64,000 nucleotides of DNA from VXNE01 sp963664635 (GTDB taxonomy: Bacteria > Pseudomonadota > Gammaproteobacteria > Pseudomonadales > Azotimanducaceae): assembly GCA_963664635.1 (NCBI GenBank), contig OY761542.1:1798001-1862000 (forward strand), in the 5' to 3' direction. Positions 56,368 through 64,000 of this stretch are shown here, one piece after another. Each line of letters starts with the position of its first letter. Position 1 is the first letter of the stretch. The position numbers and the translations under genes are program-made. The notes under the pieces were generated by a model, which was not told the origin of the DNA, ran no database searches, and saw nothing but the letters and a program-made list of their open reading frames with translations.

Positions 56368-57407
56368 ATGGTGGTTCCCTTGCAGAAGTCCGCGATGCTG
56401 CGCGCGGTCTCCCGGCTGATCTCCGGACACGTGGTCGGGATTATCTCCGTCCCGTGGATGGTGCCCATGACCTGTCGGCACTGGGCCTTGACCCCTTCGG
56501 CGATGAGCAGCCGGTAGAAATTGATGCCCTCGTCGCGCAGGGGATCGCATTCGTTCACGCTGATGACCGTGGGCGGCAGACCGCGGACGTCCTCGGCGGT
56601 CGCGAAGCCGGGCCAGGCGAGCGGGTTCCGGTTTTCGAATTCCTCGATGCCGTAGACCACCGCGCCGCGGTTGTTGTGCAGGTCGAGCAGGATGCCGTTG
56701 TTCTCCGTCGAGGACGGGTTCTCGGGCAGCGGCCACTGGCCCGCGATGTACGGGCACAGCGCGTACAGACCGGCGATCAGGTCCATGTTGCCGTCCTTGA
56801 GCAGCCTGAGCCCGGTGGCGAGGGTCAGGTTGCCGCCGCCGCTTTCACCCGACACCACGATTCGGCTCGCGTCTATGCCGAGCGTGTCGGCATTGGCGGA
56901 CACCCACTTGAGGCCGGACACGCAGTCGTTCAGACCGGCGGGGAAGGGTTCCACTTCCGGTACGGAGGAAGGCGAGAGCGCGTTGCGGAAGTCCACCATG
57001 GCCACGGCCACGCCCTGCGCGGCGATGATCTTGCCCCACGCGCGGTAGTTCCCGAGGTAGCAGGACATCATCATCATGCCGCCGCCGTGGATGTAGTACA
57101 CGCACGGGACGGGCGCGTCGGAGTCCGGGCGGACGAACTGGATGTTGATCGTGTTGCCGTCCGGTTCCGAGCGCACTTCGTGGGTGACGATCGAGATGCC
57201 TGCCGAAGGCGCGATCTCTTCGTTGTCCGCCATCTCGAAGAACGCGGCCAGCGCCTCGTCGGTCGCCCGGGCTTCCGGCGTGTTGGCCTCTGCCACGGCC
57301 GCCTCGCGGCTCTCGATGTCGCCCTGCTCGACGGGCGGAAACGCCCCGAGCATGGCCTGGAGGCGTGGATCGATCCGCGGATCGCTGGCGCCGATTGGCT
57401 CACTCAT
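56364..57407 (-). CDS. Alpha/beta hydrolase of the hormone-sensitive lipase type
   Basis: 347 residues. It has the HSL-family oxyanion loop in YYIHGGGMMMM and the nucleophile elbow GESGGG. The catalytic Asp is probably in ECDPLRDEG, and the His in MGTIHGTEI. There is no signal peptide, so it is a cytoplasmic esterase or lipase. Its stop overlaps the start of the AddB-like gene, and it follows the hypothetical gene by 3 bp, so four genes (58478 to 50576) look like one transcript. The functional link with DNA repair is not apparent. Confidence 0.9.
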   Translation of the reverse strand: MSEPIGASDPRIDPRLQAMLGAFPPVEQGDIESREAAVAEANTPEARATDEALAAFFEMADNEEIAPSAGISIVTHEVRSEPDGNTINIQFVRPDSDAPVPCVYYIHGGGMMMMSCYLGNYRAWGKIIAAQGVAVAMVDFRNALSPSSVPEVEPFPAGLNDCVSGLKWVSANADTLGIDASRIVVSGESGGGNLTLATGLRLLKDGNMDLIAGLYALCPYIAGQWPLPENPSSTENNGILLDLHNNRGAVVYGIEEFENRNPLAWPGFATAEDVRGLPPTVISVNECDPLRDEGINFYRLLIAEGVKAQCRQVMGTIHGTEIIPTTCPEISRETARSIADFCKGTTM

Positions 57408-57410
57408 TCG

Positions 57411-58478
57411 TCACTCTCCTCCCGCAGTGGCTTGTTCATGGTCCGCTTCCAGCAGCCGCGCCCCGCGCATGATGTTGCCGAGGGCGTAGTTGGCCTCGTG
57501 GCAGGCGTATTCGTAGACGCTCGTGTCCGTCGCGGGCCAGGGATACTCGCCGCTCCACGGCGCGTCCCAGGCGGAGGGATCCTCCACGGTGAAGCTGTAG
57601 CGCAGCGTGTTCCCGTCGATGCGTTCGAACCGCTCGACGACGTGCAGGTCCTCGGTTGCGCCGTAGAGGTAGAGCCCCGACTTGTCGCGGAAGTTGGTGG
57701 TGTCGACGACCAGCGTGTCGCCATCCCAGTGGCCGACGGAGTCGCCCATCCAGTTGCGCACTTCCGCCGGCGGGTGCTCGCCGCCGATGCGGATGATGCG
57801 GGCGTCGTGGACCATTTCGTTCAGGATCATGACGTGGTCGGGCGTCTGTACGATGCGCTTCACGTTGTTGTAGAGCACGGGCAGCATCGGCGGTCCCGAG
57901 GTCGAGCCGAAACCCAGCAGGCAGCGCTCGCCGAGGGGCCGCATCTCCGGGTCGTCGTAGGGTCCCACCGCCATCTGTTCCTTCAGCCACCAGGCCTCGC
58001 CGGTGTTCTCGCGGAAGGCGCGGAACAGGACCGCGCGGTTTGCCATGCCGCGCGCCGTCAGTTTCGGCAGCCGGCCGTTCGGCGGATCGTGGATGATCGA
58101 GGTGCGGTGCTTGCCGTCGATGGCGAAGGTGTCGTCGCCGTTGTCGATCCAGAAGGCGTTGTAGCCCCCGACGTTGCCCGCCGGGCCGAGCGATCCATCG
58201 CCCCCGACCGGTGGCGCTTCGCGGTTCGGGTCGCTACGGGTCGAGGTGGCTGCCCGGAACGCCGCCGCCTGCGCCTCGAACTGCTGCGCCTGCTCCGCGG
58301 ACAGGTAGAGGTTCTCCCCGAACATCTCCGGCCGTTCGAGCGGGGTGAGCGTCGCCACGTCGTAGACGCCGCTGAGGTCGGGGCGGCCGTCCGCGGTGCG
58401 CGGGATGTCGGCGGTGGCCGCGCCGGCGGCCAGGGCGCCGGTGACGGCAGCGATCAGGACGAGCGGTCTGTTGCCCAT
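57411..58478 (-). CDS. Secreted protein of unknown function
   Basis: 355 residues. It has a signal peptide (LVLIAAVTGALAAGAATA), then PRTADGRPDLSGVYDVAT, a motif found in a family of uncharacterised secreted proteins common in environmental Proteobacteria and Acidobacteria. The rest contains beta-rich, tryptophan-containing segments (GGEHPPAEVRNWMGDSVGHWDGDTLVVDTTNF). No enzyme motif was recognised. It is the first gene of the hydrolase-AddB-AddA operon. Confidence 0.75.
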   Translation of the reverse strand: MGNRPLVLIAAVTGALAAGAATADIPRTADGRPDLSGVYDVATLTPLERPEMFGENLYLSAEQAQQFEAQAAAFRAATSTRSDPNREAPPVGGDGSLGPAGNVGGYNAFWIDNGDDTFAIDGKHRTSIIHDPPNGRLPKLTARGMANRAVLFRAFRENTGEAWWLKEQMAVGPYDDPEMRPLGERCLLGFGSTSGPPMLPVLYNNVKRIVQTPDHVMILNEMVHDARIIRIGGEHPPAEVRNWMGDSVGHWDGDTLVVDTTNFRDKSGLYLYGATEDLHVVERFERIDGNTLRYSFTVEDPSAWDAPWSGEYPWPATDTSVYEYACHEANYALGNIMRGARLLEADHEQATAGGE

Positions 58479-58532
58479 GGACTTCCTCCGTTCGCGATTC
58501 GCGCCGATGTTACGCTAGGCGCTTGCGCCGTA

Positions 58533-58618
58533 GAAGTTTCGCGCCAGCGAAACTTCCACGCATCCGTTGGGATGGGCGGCGACCGTAGGTCGCGCAGGCC
58601 GGAGAGCGCACCCAACGG
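58533..58618. repeat. Structured intergenic element with two hairpins
   Basis: The first is GAAGTTTCGC/GCGAAACTTC, a perfect 10-bp stem with a 4-nt loop (58533-58556). The second is an outer pair CCGTTGGG (58564-58571) and CCCAACGG (58611-58618) enclosing GCGACC-GTA-GGTCGC (58579-58593). The element lies in the divergent gap between 58478 and 58656. It could be a dispersed REP-like repeat or a leader structure. Confidence 0.5.
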
Positions 58619-58655
58619 CGTCTCTCCACGGAGCGGGGTAGCCAGGGAAATCGGG

Positions 58656-60533
58656 ATGACGCGACTGGGGTTGTTTGTGTCCCTGCTCACGTTCGGGCTA
58701 TTTGGCTGCGGCCCACCCCCGTCGCATGACGCCGCCGAGGCGGATTCGCCGGCGCCTGGCGGCACTCCAGCCGCCGAAGCGCCGGCGGTCGAGCGTTTCC
58801 CCCACCGCGAAGCGTTCTTCGGCGACCTGCACGTGCACACGAGCTGGTCCACGGACGCCTTCTTCTATGGCAACCGGGTGGGGCCGCGGGAGGCTTGGCG
58901 TTTCGCCCGCGGCGAAGCCGTGCGCCTGCCCACGGGCATCGTCGCGCAACTGGCGGCGCCCCTCGACTTTACGGCGATCACCGATCACGCCGAGGGTTTC
59001 GACCGGATCGGGATGTGCACGGACGCCGCTCACCCGATGTACGGGTCGCAGACCTGCGAGGACACGCGCAACCCGAAGCTGAGCATGGACGAGTTCTTCG
59101 CGCGCGCCGTGTCTCAGCTCGTCGAGTGGCCGCGTCCGAGCAGTCCGCAACTGTGCGCCGACCCCGATGCATGCGCCGCGGCGGCGCGCGCGACGTGGGA
59201 GCGGGCGCAGGCGGTGGCGGACGAGTTCGACCGGCCGGGCCAGTTCACGGCGTTGATCGGCTACGAGTTCACGGGCCTGCTGCCGGGTGGGGGCATGCTC
59301 CATCGCAACGTGGTGTTCCGCGACGCGCACGTCACGGAGGACGCGATCTCGTCGGCCGACGTCGTGAACCAGGCGGATTTCTTCCGGCAACTCGACGCCG
59401 CCTGCGAGCCCCCGTGCGAGGTCCTCACCATCCCGCACAACACGAATTTCTCGTGGGGCCTGATGTTCGCCCGCACCGACAGGGACGGCGCCGAGTACAC
59501 GCCGGCGGACATCGAGCGGCGTGTTCGTCTCGACCGCGTGGTTGAGGTGACGCAGCGGAAGGGCAGTTCGGAATGCCAGCTCGGCGTGGGGGCCGCCGAC
59601 GAGGAGTGCAATTTCGGCATCCTCTTCCCCCCCTGCACCGCGCAAGGGCAGACGGGCTGCGCGCACGAGACCTCGTTCGTGCGCGATGCCCTCCTCGACG
59701 GCATCGACCTGGCGAGCCAGGGGCGGGCAAACCCCTTCAAGTTCGGCATGATCGGCTCGACCGACACGCACCAGTCGGACCCGGGGAACACGGACCCGCG
59801 CCGGCACTCCCGCTTCGCCCACGCCATGGAGTCCCCGGAGTCCGCGCGGGAGGTCCTCGACGGTGCGCATCCGCTGGCCGGCCCATGGCGGCGCTTCAGC
59901 GAAGGCGGGCTGGCGGGAGTGTGGGCGGAGGCCAACACGCGGGCGGACATCTTCGATGCGCTGCGGCGGCGGGAAGCGTTCGCCACCAGCGGTTCGCGGC
60001 TGCGCATCCGGTTCTTCGGCGGTGATCTGCCGGCGGACATCGGGGCGCGTGACGACGCGCTGGAGATCGCCTATGCCCGTGGCGTGCCGATGGGCGGCGA
60101 CCTCAACGGTGGGAACCCACCGACGTTCTGGGTACGGGCGGCGCAGGATCCCGCCGCCGCCACGCTGGACAGGATCCAGGCGGTCAAGGGATGGGTCGAG
60201 GCCGGCGAGCACCATCACCGGGTGTGGGACGTGGTGTGCTCGGGCGGGCGCATGCCTGGCGAGGACGGGCGCTGCGCGCCGACCCCGGCGTCGGTGGACA
60301 CGGCAAGCTGCGAGCGCCATGACGACGCCGGTGCGGCCGAACTCGAGGCGACGTTCGCGGACCCGGCGTTCGAGGCGGATCAACACGCCTTCTACTATGT
60401 CCGCGTGATGGAGAACCCGAGTTGCCGCTGGACGACATGGTTCGCGAACGGCGCCGGCATGCCGCCGCCGGACGACGTGCCGCTGACCGTCCGGAACCGG
60501 GGCTGGTCCTCGCCCATCTGGCGGGAACCGTAG
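58656..60533 (+). CDS. DUF3604 lipoprotein
   Basis: 625 residues from ATG 58656, preceded by AGGGAA. The N-terminus is a lipoprotein signal (LLTFGLFGC, lipid-modified Cys). The body matches DUF3604: FGDLHVHTSWSTDAFFYGN, FTAITDHAEGFD, FTALIGYEF, the HRNVVF and IPHNTNFSWG segments, and GMIGSTDTHQ. The His/Asp clusters are like those of PHP-type metal hydrolases, so it may be a metal-dependent phosphoesterase or similar enzyme anchored in the envelope. The substrate is unknown. It is probably co-transcribed with the enolase-superfamily gene 34 bp downstream. Confidence 0.9.
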   Translation: MTRLGLFVSLLTFGLFGCGPPPSHDAAEADSPAPGGTPAAEAPAVERFPHREAFFGDLHVHTSWSTDAFFYGNRVGPREAWRFARGEAVRLPTGIVAQLAAPLDFTAITDHAEGFDRIGMCTDAAHPMYGSQTCEDTRNPKLSMDEFFARAVSQLVEWPRPSSPQLCADPDACAAAARATWERAQAVADEFDRPGQFTALIGYEFTGLLPGGGMLHRNVVFRDAHVTEDAISSADVVNQADFFRQLDAACEPPCEVLTIPHNTNFSWGLMFARTDRDGAEYTPADIERRVRLDRVVEVTQRKGSSECQLGVGAADEECNFGILFPPCTAQGQTGCAHETSFVRDALLDGIDLASQGRANPFKFGMIGSTDTHQSDPGNTDPRRHSRFAHAMESPESAREVLDGAHPLAGPWRRFSEGGLAGVWAEANTRADIFDALRRREAFATSGSRLRIRFFGGDLPADIGARDDALEIAYARGVPMGGDLNGGNPPTFWVRAAQDPAAATLDRIQAVKGWVEAGEHHHRVWDVVCSGGRMPGEDGRCAPTPASVDTASCERHDDAGAAELEATFADPAFEADQHAFYYVRVMENPSCRWTTWFANGAGMPPPDDVPLTVRNRGWSSPIWREP

Positions 60534-60567
60534 ACGACGGGTACGATCAACGAAGGGGAACCCATCC

Positions 60568-61875
60568 ATGACGCAACCGGGAAGCCGCGGCCACGCCACG
60601 GCGAGCCGCAGGGAGTTTCTCGTCGGCGCCGCGTCGTTCGCGGCGCTCGCGGCGGCTTCGGGGCGGGCCGCCGGGAACGAGGCCGGATCGCCTGCCGGCG
60701 CGGGTGCGGACCTCCAGGGAGACGGCACCGGCCGGCTCGTGGTCACGGCCGTGGACGCCTACCCGGTCTACATCAACGAGCGCTCGGTAGGGCTGTTCGA
60801 CCCGCCGACGTTCACGTCCGACGAGGATCCGCGCCGCTGGTACTACGGCGGCCCGTTCGAGCAGTTGCCGTCGGCGATCATCGCGGTGGTCAAGACGAAC
60901 CAGGGCAGCGTCGGATTCGGCATGGGCGCCGGGGGCAACGCCGCCGTGGAGATCATCCACGGGCACCTGCGGCACCTCGTGGTGGGAGCGGACCCGCGCG
61001 GCGTCGAACGGCTCTGGGACCAGATGTACACGTCCGGGTTGTTCTACGGCCGGCGGGGCCTGTTCCCGATGGCGCTCTCCGCGGTGGACAACGCCCTGTG
61101 GGACATCGCCGGGAAACACGCGGGCAAGCCGGTGCACGCGCTGCTCGGCGGCGCACCGCGTGCCCGCATTCCGATCTACCAGACCGGCGGCGACATCGCC
61201 GCCGGCAAGCGCGCCGGGGTCCGGAACTTCAAGGTGGGGCTGCCCATCGCGCCGGAGACCTCGGCCGCCGACACGCAGGCGGCGATCGACCACGTGATCG
61301 CCGCGCGGGAGACGCTGGGACCGGACGGCAACCTGATGACGGACAGCGTGTCGCGCAGGGGGACCGTGGACTGGGCGGTCGGCATCGCGGAGCGGCTGCG
61401 GCCGGCCGGGCTCTACTGGATGGAGGAACTGCTGTCGCCGGACGACGTGTTCGGCTACGCGGAGCTGGTGCGGCGGATCGGCGGCGGGGGGCCGGGCTGG
61501 ACGAGGGTGGCCTGCGGGGAGCACGAATACACCGAGCATGGCTTCGAGGTACTGGTGCGCCTCGGCTCCGCGGAAGTGCTGCAGCCGGACATCACCTGGT
61601 GCGGCGGCCTCACGGCGGCGCGGCGGATCGCGCAGATCGTGGAGGACGCGGGGCTCGAACTGGTGCCCCACCGCGGCGGCAGTTCCTGGGGTCTCCCGAT
61701 CGCCCTGACGGCGCCGAGCTGCACGATGGCGGAGAGCTTCGCGGCGGGCTCACCGATCCTCGACGCCATGACGCCGGTCATCGAGAACGGCGACTGCCTC
61801 GCGCCGACGGAACCGGGCTTCGGAACGGCGCTGACCGAGGAGATGGTGCTGGAGCACCGGTTGCCGGTCGGTTGA
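60568..61875 (+). CDS. Enolase-superfamily protein (mandelate racemase/sugar-acid dehydratase type) with Tat signal
   Basis: 435 residues. The N-terminus has a twin-arginine signal SRREFLVGAASFAALAAAS, which is unusual for this mostly cytoplasmic superfamily. The capping domain and barrel follow: GLFPMALSAVDNALWDIAGKHAGKPVHALLGG, the second-strand FKVGL (K-x-G rather than the typical K-x-K), and metal ligands likely in MTDSV, MEELLSPDD and ACGEHEY, with VPHRGG near the end. It resembles L-rhamnonate dehydratase-like enzymes, which dehydrate or racemise sugar acids. Export would place it with the DUF3604 lipoprotein in the periplasm. Confidence 0.85.
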   Translation: MTQPGSRGHATASRREFLVGAASFAALAAASGRAAGNEAGSPAGAGADLQGDGTGRLVVTAVDAYPVYINERSVGLFDPPTFTSDEDPRRWYYGGPFEQLPSAIIAVVKTNQGSVGFGMGAGGNAAVEIIHGHLRHLVVGADPRGVERLWDQMYTSGLFYGRRGLFPMALSAVDNALWDIAGKHAGKPVHALLGGAPRARIPIYQTGGDIAAGKRAGVRNFKVGLPIAPETSAADTQAAIDHVIAARETLGPDGNLMTDSVSRRGTVDWAVGIAERLRPAGLYWMEELLSPDDVFGYAELVRRIGGGGPGWTRVACGEHEYTEHGFEVLVRLGSAEVLQPDITWCGGLTAARRIAQIVEDAGLELVPHRGGSSWGLPIALTAPSCTMAESFAAGSPILDAMTPVIENGDCLAPTEPGFGTALTEEMVLEHRLPVG

Positions 61876-61965
61876 GCGGGATGCGCTGAAGCAGCGGGAA
61901 CTTGTGGGGCTACTAGCCCAGGCGCAAGGCTCCTCCAACGTGTCGCATTGCGATAGAATCCCTCA

Positions 61966-62247
61966 ATGAGGATCCGCCATAAGGCGCTGCGGCGATACTG
62001 GACCTCGGGCGGACGATCCAGGGCCGGACTCGACCCCGCGATCCTGCCCCGGCTCAGGCTGATGCTGACGGTGCTGGCGCAATCGCCGGGGCCCGAGGGC
62101 CTGCACGGGCACCCCGGCTGGGCGCTGCACCCCCTCAAGGGCGATCAGGCCAGCTTGTGGAGCCTTCGCGTCACGGGCAACAGGCGCCTCGTCTTCCGCT
62201 TCGAAAACCGCGAAGCCGTCGACGTGGACCTCGTCGACTACCACTAG
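61966..62247 (+). CDS. higB: HigB-type toxin (RelE superfamily)
   Basis: 93 residues, full length. HKALRRYWTSGGRSRAGLDPAILPRLRLML at the start and GWALHPLKGDQASLWSLRVTGNRRLVFRFENREAVDVDLVDYH at the end are typical of HigB, a ribosome-dependent mRNA interferase. It precedes its antitoxin (HigB-HigA order) with 10 bp between them. Confidence 0.88.
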   Translation: MRIRHKALRRYWTSGGRSRAGLDPAILPRLRLMLTVLAQSPGPEGLHGHPGWALHPLKGDQASLWSLRVTGNRRLVFRFENREAVDVDLVDYH

Positions 62248-62257
62248 GACCATCGCA

Positions 62258-62527
62258 ATGAACGATACGACCCCGCAGCTTCCGGCCCACCCGGGCGAGG
62301 TGCTGCGCGACTGGATGCGCGGCAACCGCAAGACCATCGCCGAGACCGCCGTTCTGCTCGGCGTCTCGACGTCCCAGCTCAACCGCGTCCTCGCCGGCAG
62401 GGTGCGCCTCTCCGCCACCCTGGCCGTGCGCCTCGAGCGGCTCGGCTGGAGCACGGCCGAAGTCTGGTCGCGGATGCAGGCCGCATGGGAAGTCGCTCAG
62501 GCCCGCCGCACCGAAGACGCCGCCTGA
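62258..62527 (+). CDS. higA: HigA-type antitoxin (Xre family)
   Basis: 89 residues. HPGEVLRDWM opens an Xre-type helix-turn-helix (TIAETAVLLGVSTSQLNRVLAG), followed by VRLERLGWSTAEVWSRMQAAWEVAQ. It neutralises HigB and represses the operon in the characterised family members. It follows higB by 10 bp. Confidence 0.88.
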   Translation: MNDTTPQLPAHPGEVLRDWMRGNRKTIAETAVLLGVSTSQLNRVLAGRVRLSATLAVRLERLGWSTAEVWSRMQAAWEVAQARRTEDAA

Positions 62528-62668
62528 GAGTCCCAGGCGGTCGGCGCCGCCAAGGCGAACCGCCCCCGCGGACCACCGGATAACGGCGACGTCCGTGACG
62601 GGGCGACGCGCCCGACACCCGCACGCCGAGCGTTGCCGGCCGGGCCGGGCGCCGCGCGGCCCGGCAAC

Positions 62669-62812
62669 ATGGACCTCCCCGGCTATCGCCTGCACCCGCT
62701 GCGCGGCGACATGGACGGCTACTGGAGCGTAGTGGTGTCCCGCAACTACCGTATCGTGTTCCGCTTCGACGACGGCGAGGCCGTCGACGTCGATCTCGTC
62801 GACTACCACTAG
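62669..62812 (+). pseudogene. Truncated HigB-like toxin (second copy)
   Basis: 47 residues from ATG 62669. It keeps only the C-terminal half (MDLPGYRLHPLRGDMDGYWSVVVSRNYRIVFRFDDGEAVDVDLVDYH), in the same position as in the first HigB. The frame continues upstream without a start or family similarity, so the N-terminal half is missing. The stop codon TAG is part of the CTAG target site of the adjacent MITE. Confidence 0.75.
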
Positions 62813-62975
62813 TGTGCTGTCTCATGAATAGCTTTGCGGTTTGCGGTAGCGCATTTTTGTCGCTGGCAAGGCGCGTCCGACGAACAGTGGTAGGCCCCAC
62901 GTGAGGAGGCGCAACGCCGCCAGCGGCGAAAAGGCGCAGCGCAAACGCGAAGGTATTTGTGAGACAGCACACTAG
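62809..62975. mobile_element. MITE with CTAG target duplication inserted between higB2 and higA2
   Basis: The body is 62813-62971 (159 bp). The ends are TGTGCTGTCTCA and its complement TGAGACAGCACA, continuing as imperfect inverted repeats for about 50 bp (TTTGCG-rich arms). The flanks CTAG at 62809-62812 and 62972-62975 are the target duplication. There is no ORF. The ends and target suit an IS5-like parent, which is recollection rather than a match. Removing the body and one CTAG restores a 9-bp gap between the two genes, as in the first higBA. Confidence 0.85.
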
Positions 62976-62984
62976 AGAAGCCCA

Positions 62985-63245
62985 ATGACCCGCATGAAGA
63001 ACCCCGCCCACCCCGGCAGGCTCGTCGCGAGCGCCATCGAGGCCGAAGGCTGGACGGTCACCCACGCCGCCGAGCGCCTCGGCGTCACCCGCGCCTACCT
63101 GTCGCGGATCCTCCACGGACACGCCGCCGTCACGGCCGCCACGGCGCTGCGGCTGGAGGCGCTCGGCTGGTCCGACGCGGAACACTGGATGCGGATGCAG
63201 GCGAGCCACGACATCGCCCGGGAGAGGGCTCGCGCCGTGGCCTGA
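62985..63245 (+). CDS. HigA-type antitoxin (second copy)
   Basis: 86 residues. KNPAHPGRLVASAIEAEGWTVTHAAERLGVTRAYLSRILHG carries the Xre helix-turn-helix, and LRLEALGWSDAEHWMRMQASHDIARER gives the HigA tail. It is intact, but it is separated from its truncated toxin by the MITE. Confidence 0.85.
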   Translation: MTRMKNPAHPGRLVASAIEAEGWTVTHAAERLGVTRAYLSRILHGHAAVTAATALRLEALGWSDAEHWMRMQASHDIARERARAVA

Positions 63246-63676
63246 TCGGCGTTGCGCGCGCTCAACGCGGCGGGCGGCGCGGGAGCCGGTCGCGACCGCC
63301 TCTCCGGCACTCCCGGCGCGGTTCCGCGCAGTCCCGCGCGACGGGGCGCGAAAACCGTCCCGCGGCCCTGGAACCCGCCTCGCCGAACCCCCCGAAAACC
63401 GTTGACAGCGCCCGGTTTCCGGCGTTAAAGCACTCCCGCTCGCAGTCCCGACGAACGTCGGGAGCAACCGTCGCCGCCCGGGTCCCCGGACGGCTAGTTT
63501 CAAGTAACATGCGCGCGCACGGGGCCAAAAGACCCGCGAGGGCGCGGCCAGCGCAGTCCGTTCTTGGCGCGATCACTTGGCATCGTGGTCAACTACTTGA
63601 AACCCAAGAGCCTTTTGACGCCGACTAGCGGCCTGGTGAGAAATGCGGGCTAGGGAAGCTCTTCATCAGAGCTTCC
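63246..63676. other. Gene-free stretch with inverted repeats
   Basis: 431 bp with no supportable gene. GTTTCAAGTA (63497-63506) and TACTTGAAAC (63594-63603) form a 10-bp inverted repeat enclosing about 87 bp. A stronger hairpin lies at 63649-63681. I see no promoter I would defend. Confidence 0.4.
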
Positions 63677-63681
63677 CTAGC
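63649..63681 (-). terminator. Strong hairpin overlapping the vapC-like stop
   Basis: GCTAGGGAAGCTC/GAGCTTCCCTAGC, a perfect 13-bp stem with a 7-nt loop. On the minus strand it starts at the TAG stop of the PIN gene, so it is probably its terminator, although no U-run follows. Confidence 0.5.
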
Positions 63682-64000
63682 GAACCCTTGAGAAGGGATC
63701 GCGCGTACGCAGTTCCGGAAAGAGGGAGAAGTCGCGGTCACGCGTCAGCAGCGCATCCACTCCGTGTGCCACGCAGATCGCGGCGATGCGGGCATCATGG
63801 ACGACGCCGCCGACGACACGGGGGCGCTGCACGAATCGCCCGAGAATCTCCGCGAAACCCTCCGTTTCTCCGATCATGCGGTGCGTGGGCGCTCCCGCCC
63901 AGGCCATGACCTGCTTCCACGCCTGCACTGGAGAGGTGACCGCGTCCTTCCAGATGCGGCGGTTCGTCACCACGCTCAGGAATTCGTAGCAGCACGGCCA
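63677..64000 (-). CDS. VapC-type PIN-domain toxin, N-terminus outside the window
   Basis: The frame runs to the window edge, so the gene is cut. The visible 107 residues include CCYEFLSVVTNRRIW, GRFV, VGGVVHDARIAAICVAHGVDALLTRDRDFSLFPEL and a short basic end. The Asp residues in HDARIAA and TRDRDF are PIN metal ligands. Family members cut RNA and pair with a small antitoxin, which would be encoded just beyond base 64000. Confidence 0.85.
   Translation of the reverse strand, partial: WPCCYEFLSVVTNRRIWKDAVTSPVQAWKQVMAWAGAPTHRMIGETEGFAEILGRFVQRPRVVGGVVHDARIAAICVAHGVDALLTRDRDFSLFPELRTRDPFSRVR

Noticed and set aside
53692..56757. Extension of the AddB-like gene to 56757
   Set aside because: The extra 130 codons are antisense to the hydrolase gene; GTG 56367 with a GTGA overlap is a better start.
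1..64000. tRNA, rRNA and riboswitch genes
   Set aside because: No cloverleaf with a TTCGANN arm, no rRNA-like block and no recognised riboswitch core was seen on reading the gaps.

Overview
The window is GC-rich bacterial DNA with tightly packed genes, many GTG/TTG starts and frequent 4-bp ATGA/GTGA overlaps. No rRNA, tRNA or CRISPR array was seen. The gene content is typical of an uncultured marine or host-associated proteobacterium, probably gammaproteobacterial: MsnO8-type flavin monooxygenase, Rieske oxygenase, CaiB/BaiF CoA-transferase, DUF1330, DUF3604, DUF5916, M16 protease, an AddAB-like exonuclease and HigBA pairs. The excess of very large secreted proteins with eukaryote-like domains (leucine-rich repeats, spondin_N, FN3) would suit a sponge or coral symbiont; this is inference.

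Layout. 1-3026: end of a sulfatase and a secreted M16 zinc protease. 3290-17604: a secreted-protease island. It holds a two-gene operon (a small propeptide-like membrane protein, then a 1655-residue metzincin/LRR protein), a divergent MalT/LuxR-type regulator whose reading frame crosses a run of 20 C residues, and a 1764-residue subtilase. 17632-30558: catabolic and transport genes (LLM monooxygenase, DUF4143 ATPase, gamma-glutamyltransferase, carboxylesterase, solute-binding proteins, Rieske oxygenase, methyltransferase, an orphan membrane sensor and an OFA-type MFS transporter). 30566-32713: an AT-richer, probably acquired gene encoding a P-loop ATPase fused to a PD-(D/E)XK-like nuclease, a candidate defence protein. 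32934-39499: amidohydrolase, DUF1330 protein, double CaiB/BaiF CoA-transferase, spondin/FN3 protein, then a gene-poor stretch. 39500-42499: a SPOR-like/DUF5916 outer-membrane protein.

42608-49162 has the structure of a composite transposon. Two decayed ISKra4-like copies in inverted orientation bracket a single cargo gene, a 1668-residue LRR surface protein. Both outer ends abut the same 9-bp direct repeat GGCAAGAAG. 49197-50480 is a RES-type toxin-antitoxin pair. 50576-58478 is an overlapping operon of a hypothetical protein, an HSL-type hydrolase, an AddB-like and an AddA-like protein. 58656-61875 carries a DUF3604 lipoprotein and a Tat-exported enolase-superfamily protein. 61966-64000 is a toxin-antitoxin cluster: higBA, a second higBA split precisely by a 159-bp MITE with CTAG target duplication, and a partial VapC-type PIN toxin.

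The main points for follow-up are the probable phase-variable poly-C regulator, the LRR composite transposon, the ATPase-nuclease fusion, the metzincin with a separately encoded propeptide, and the MITE in higBA2.
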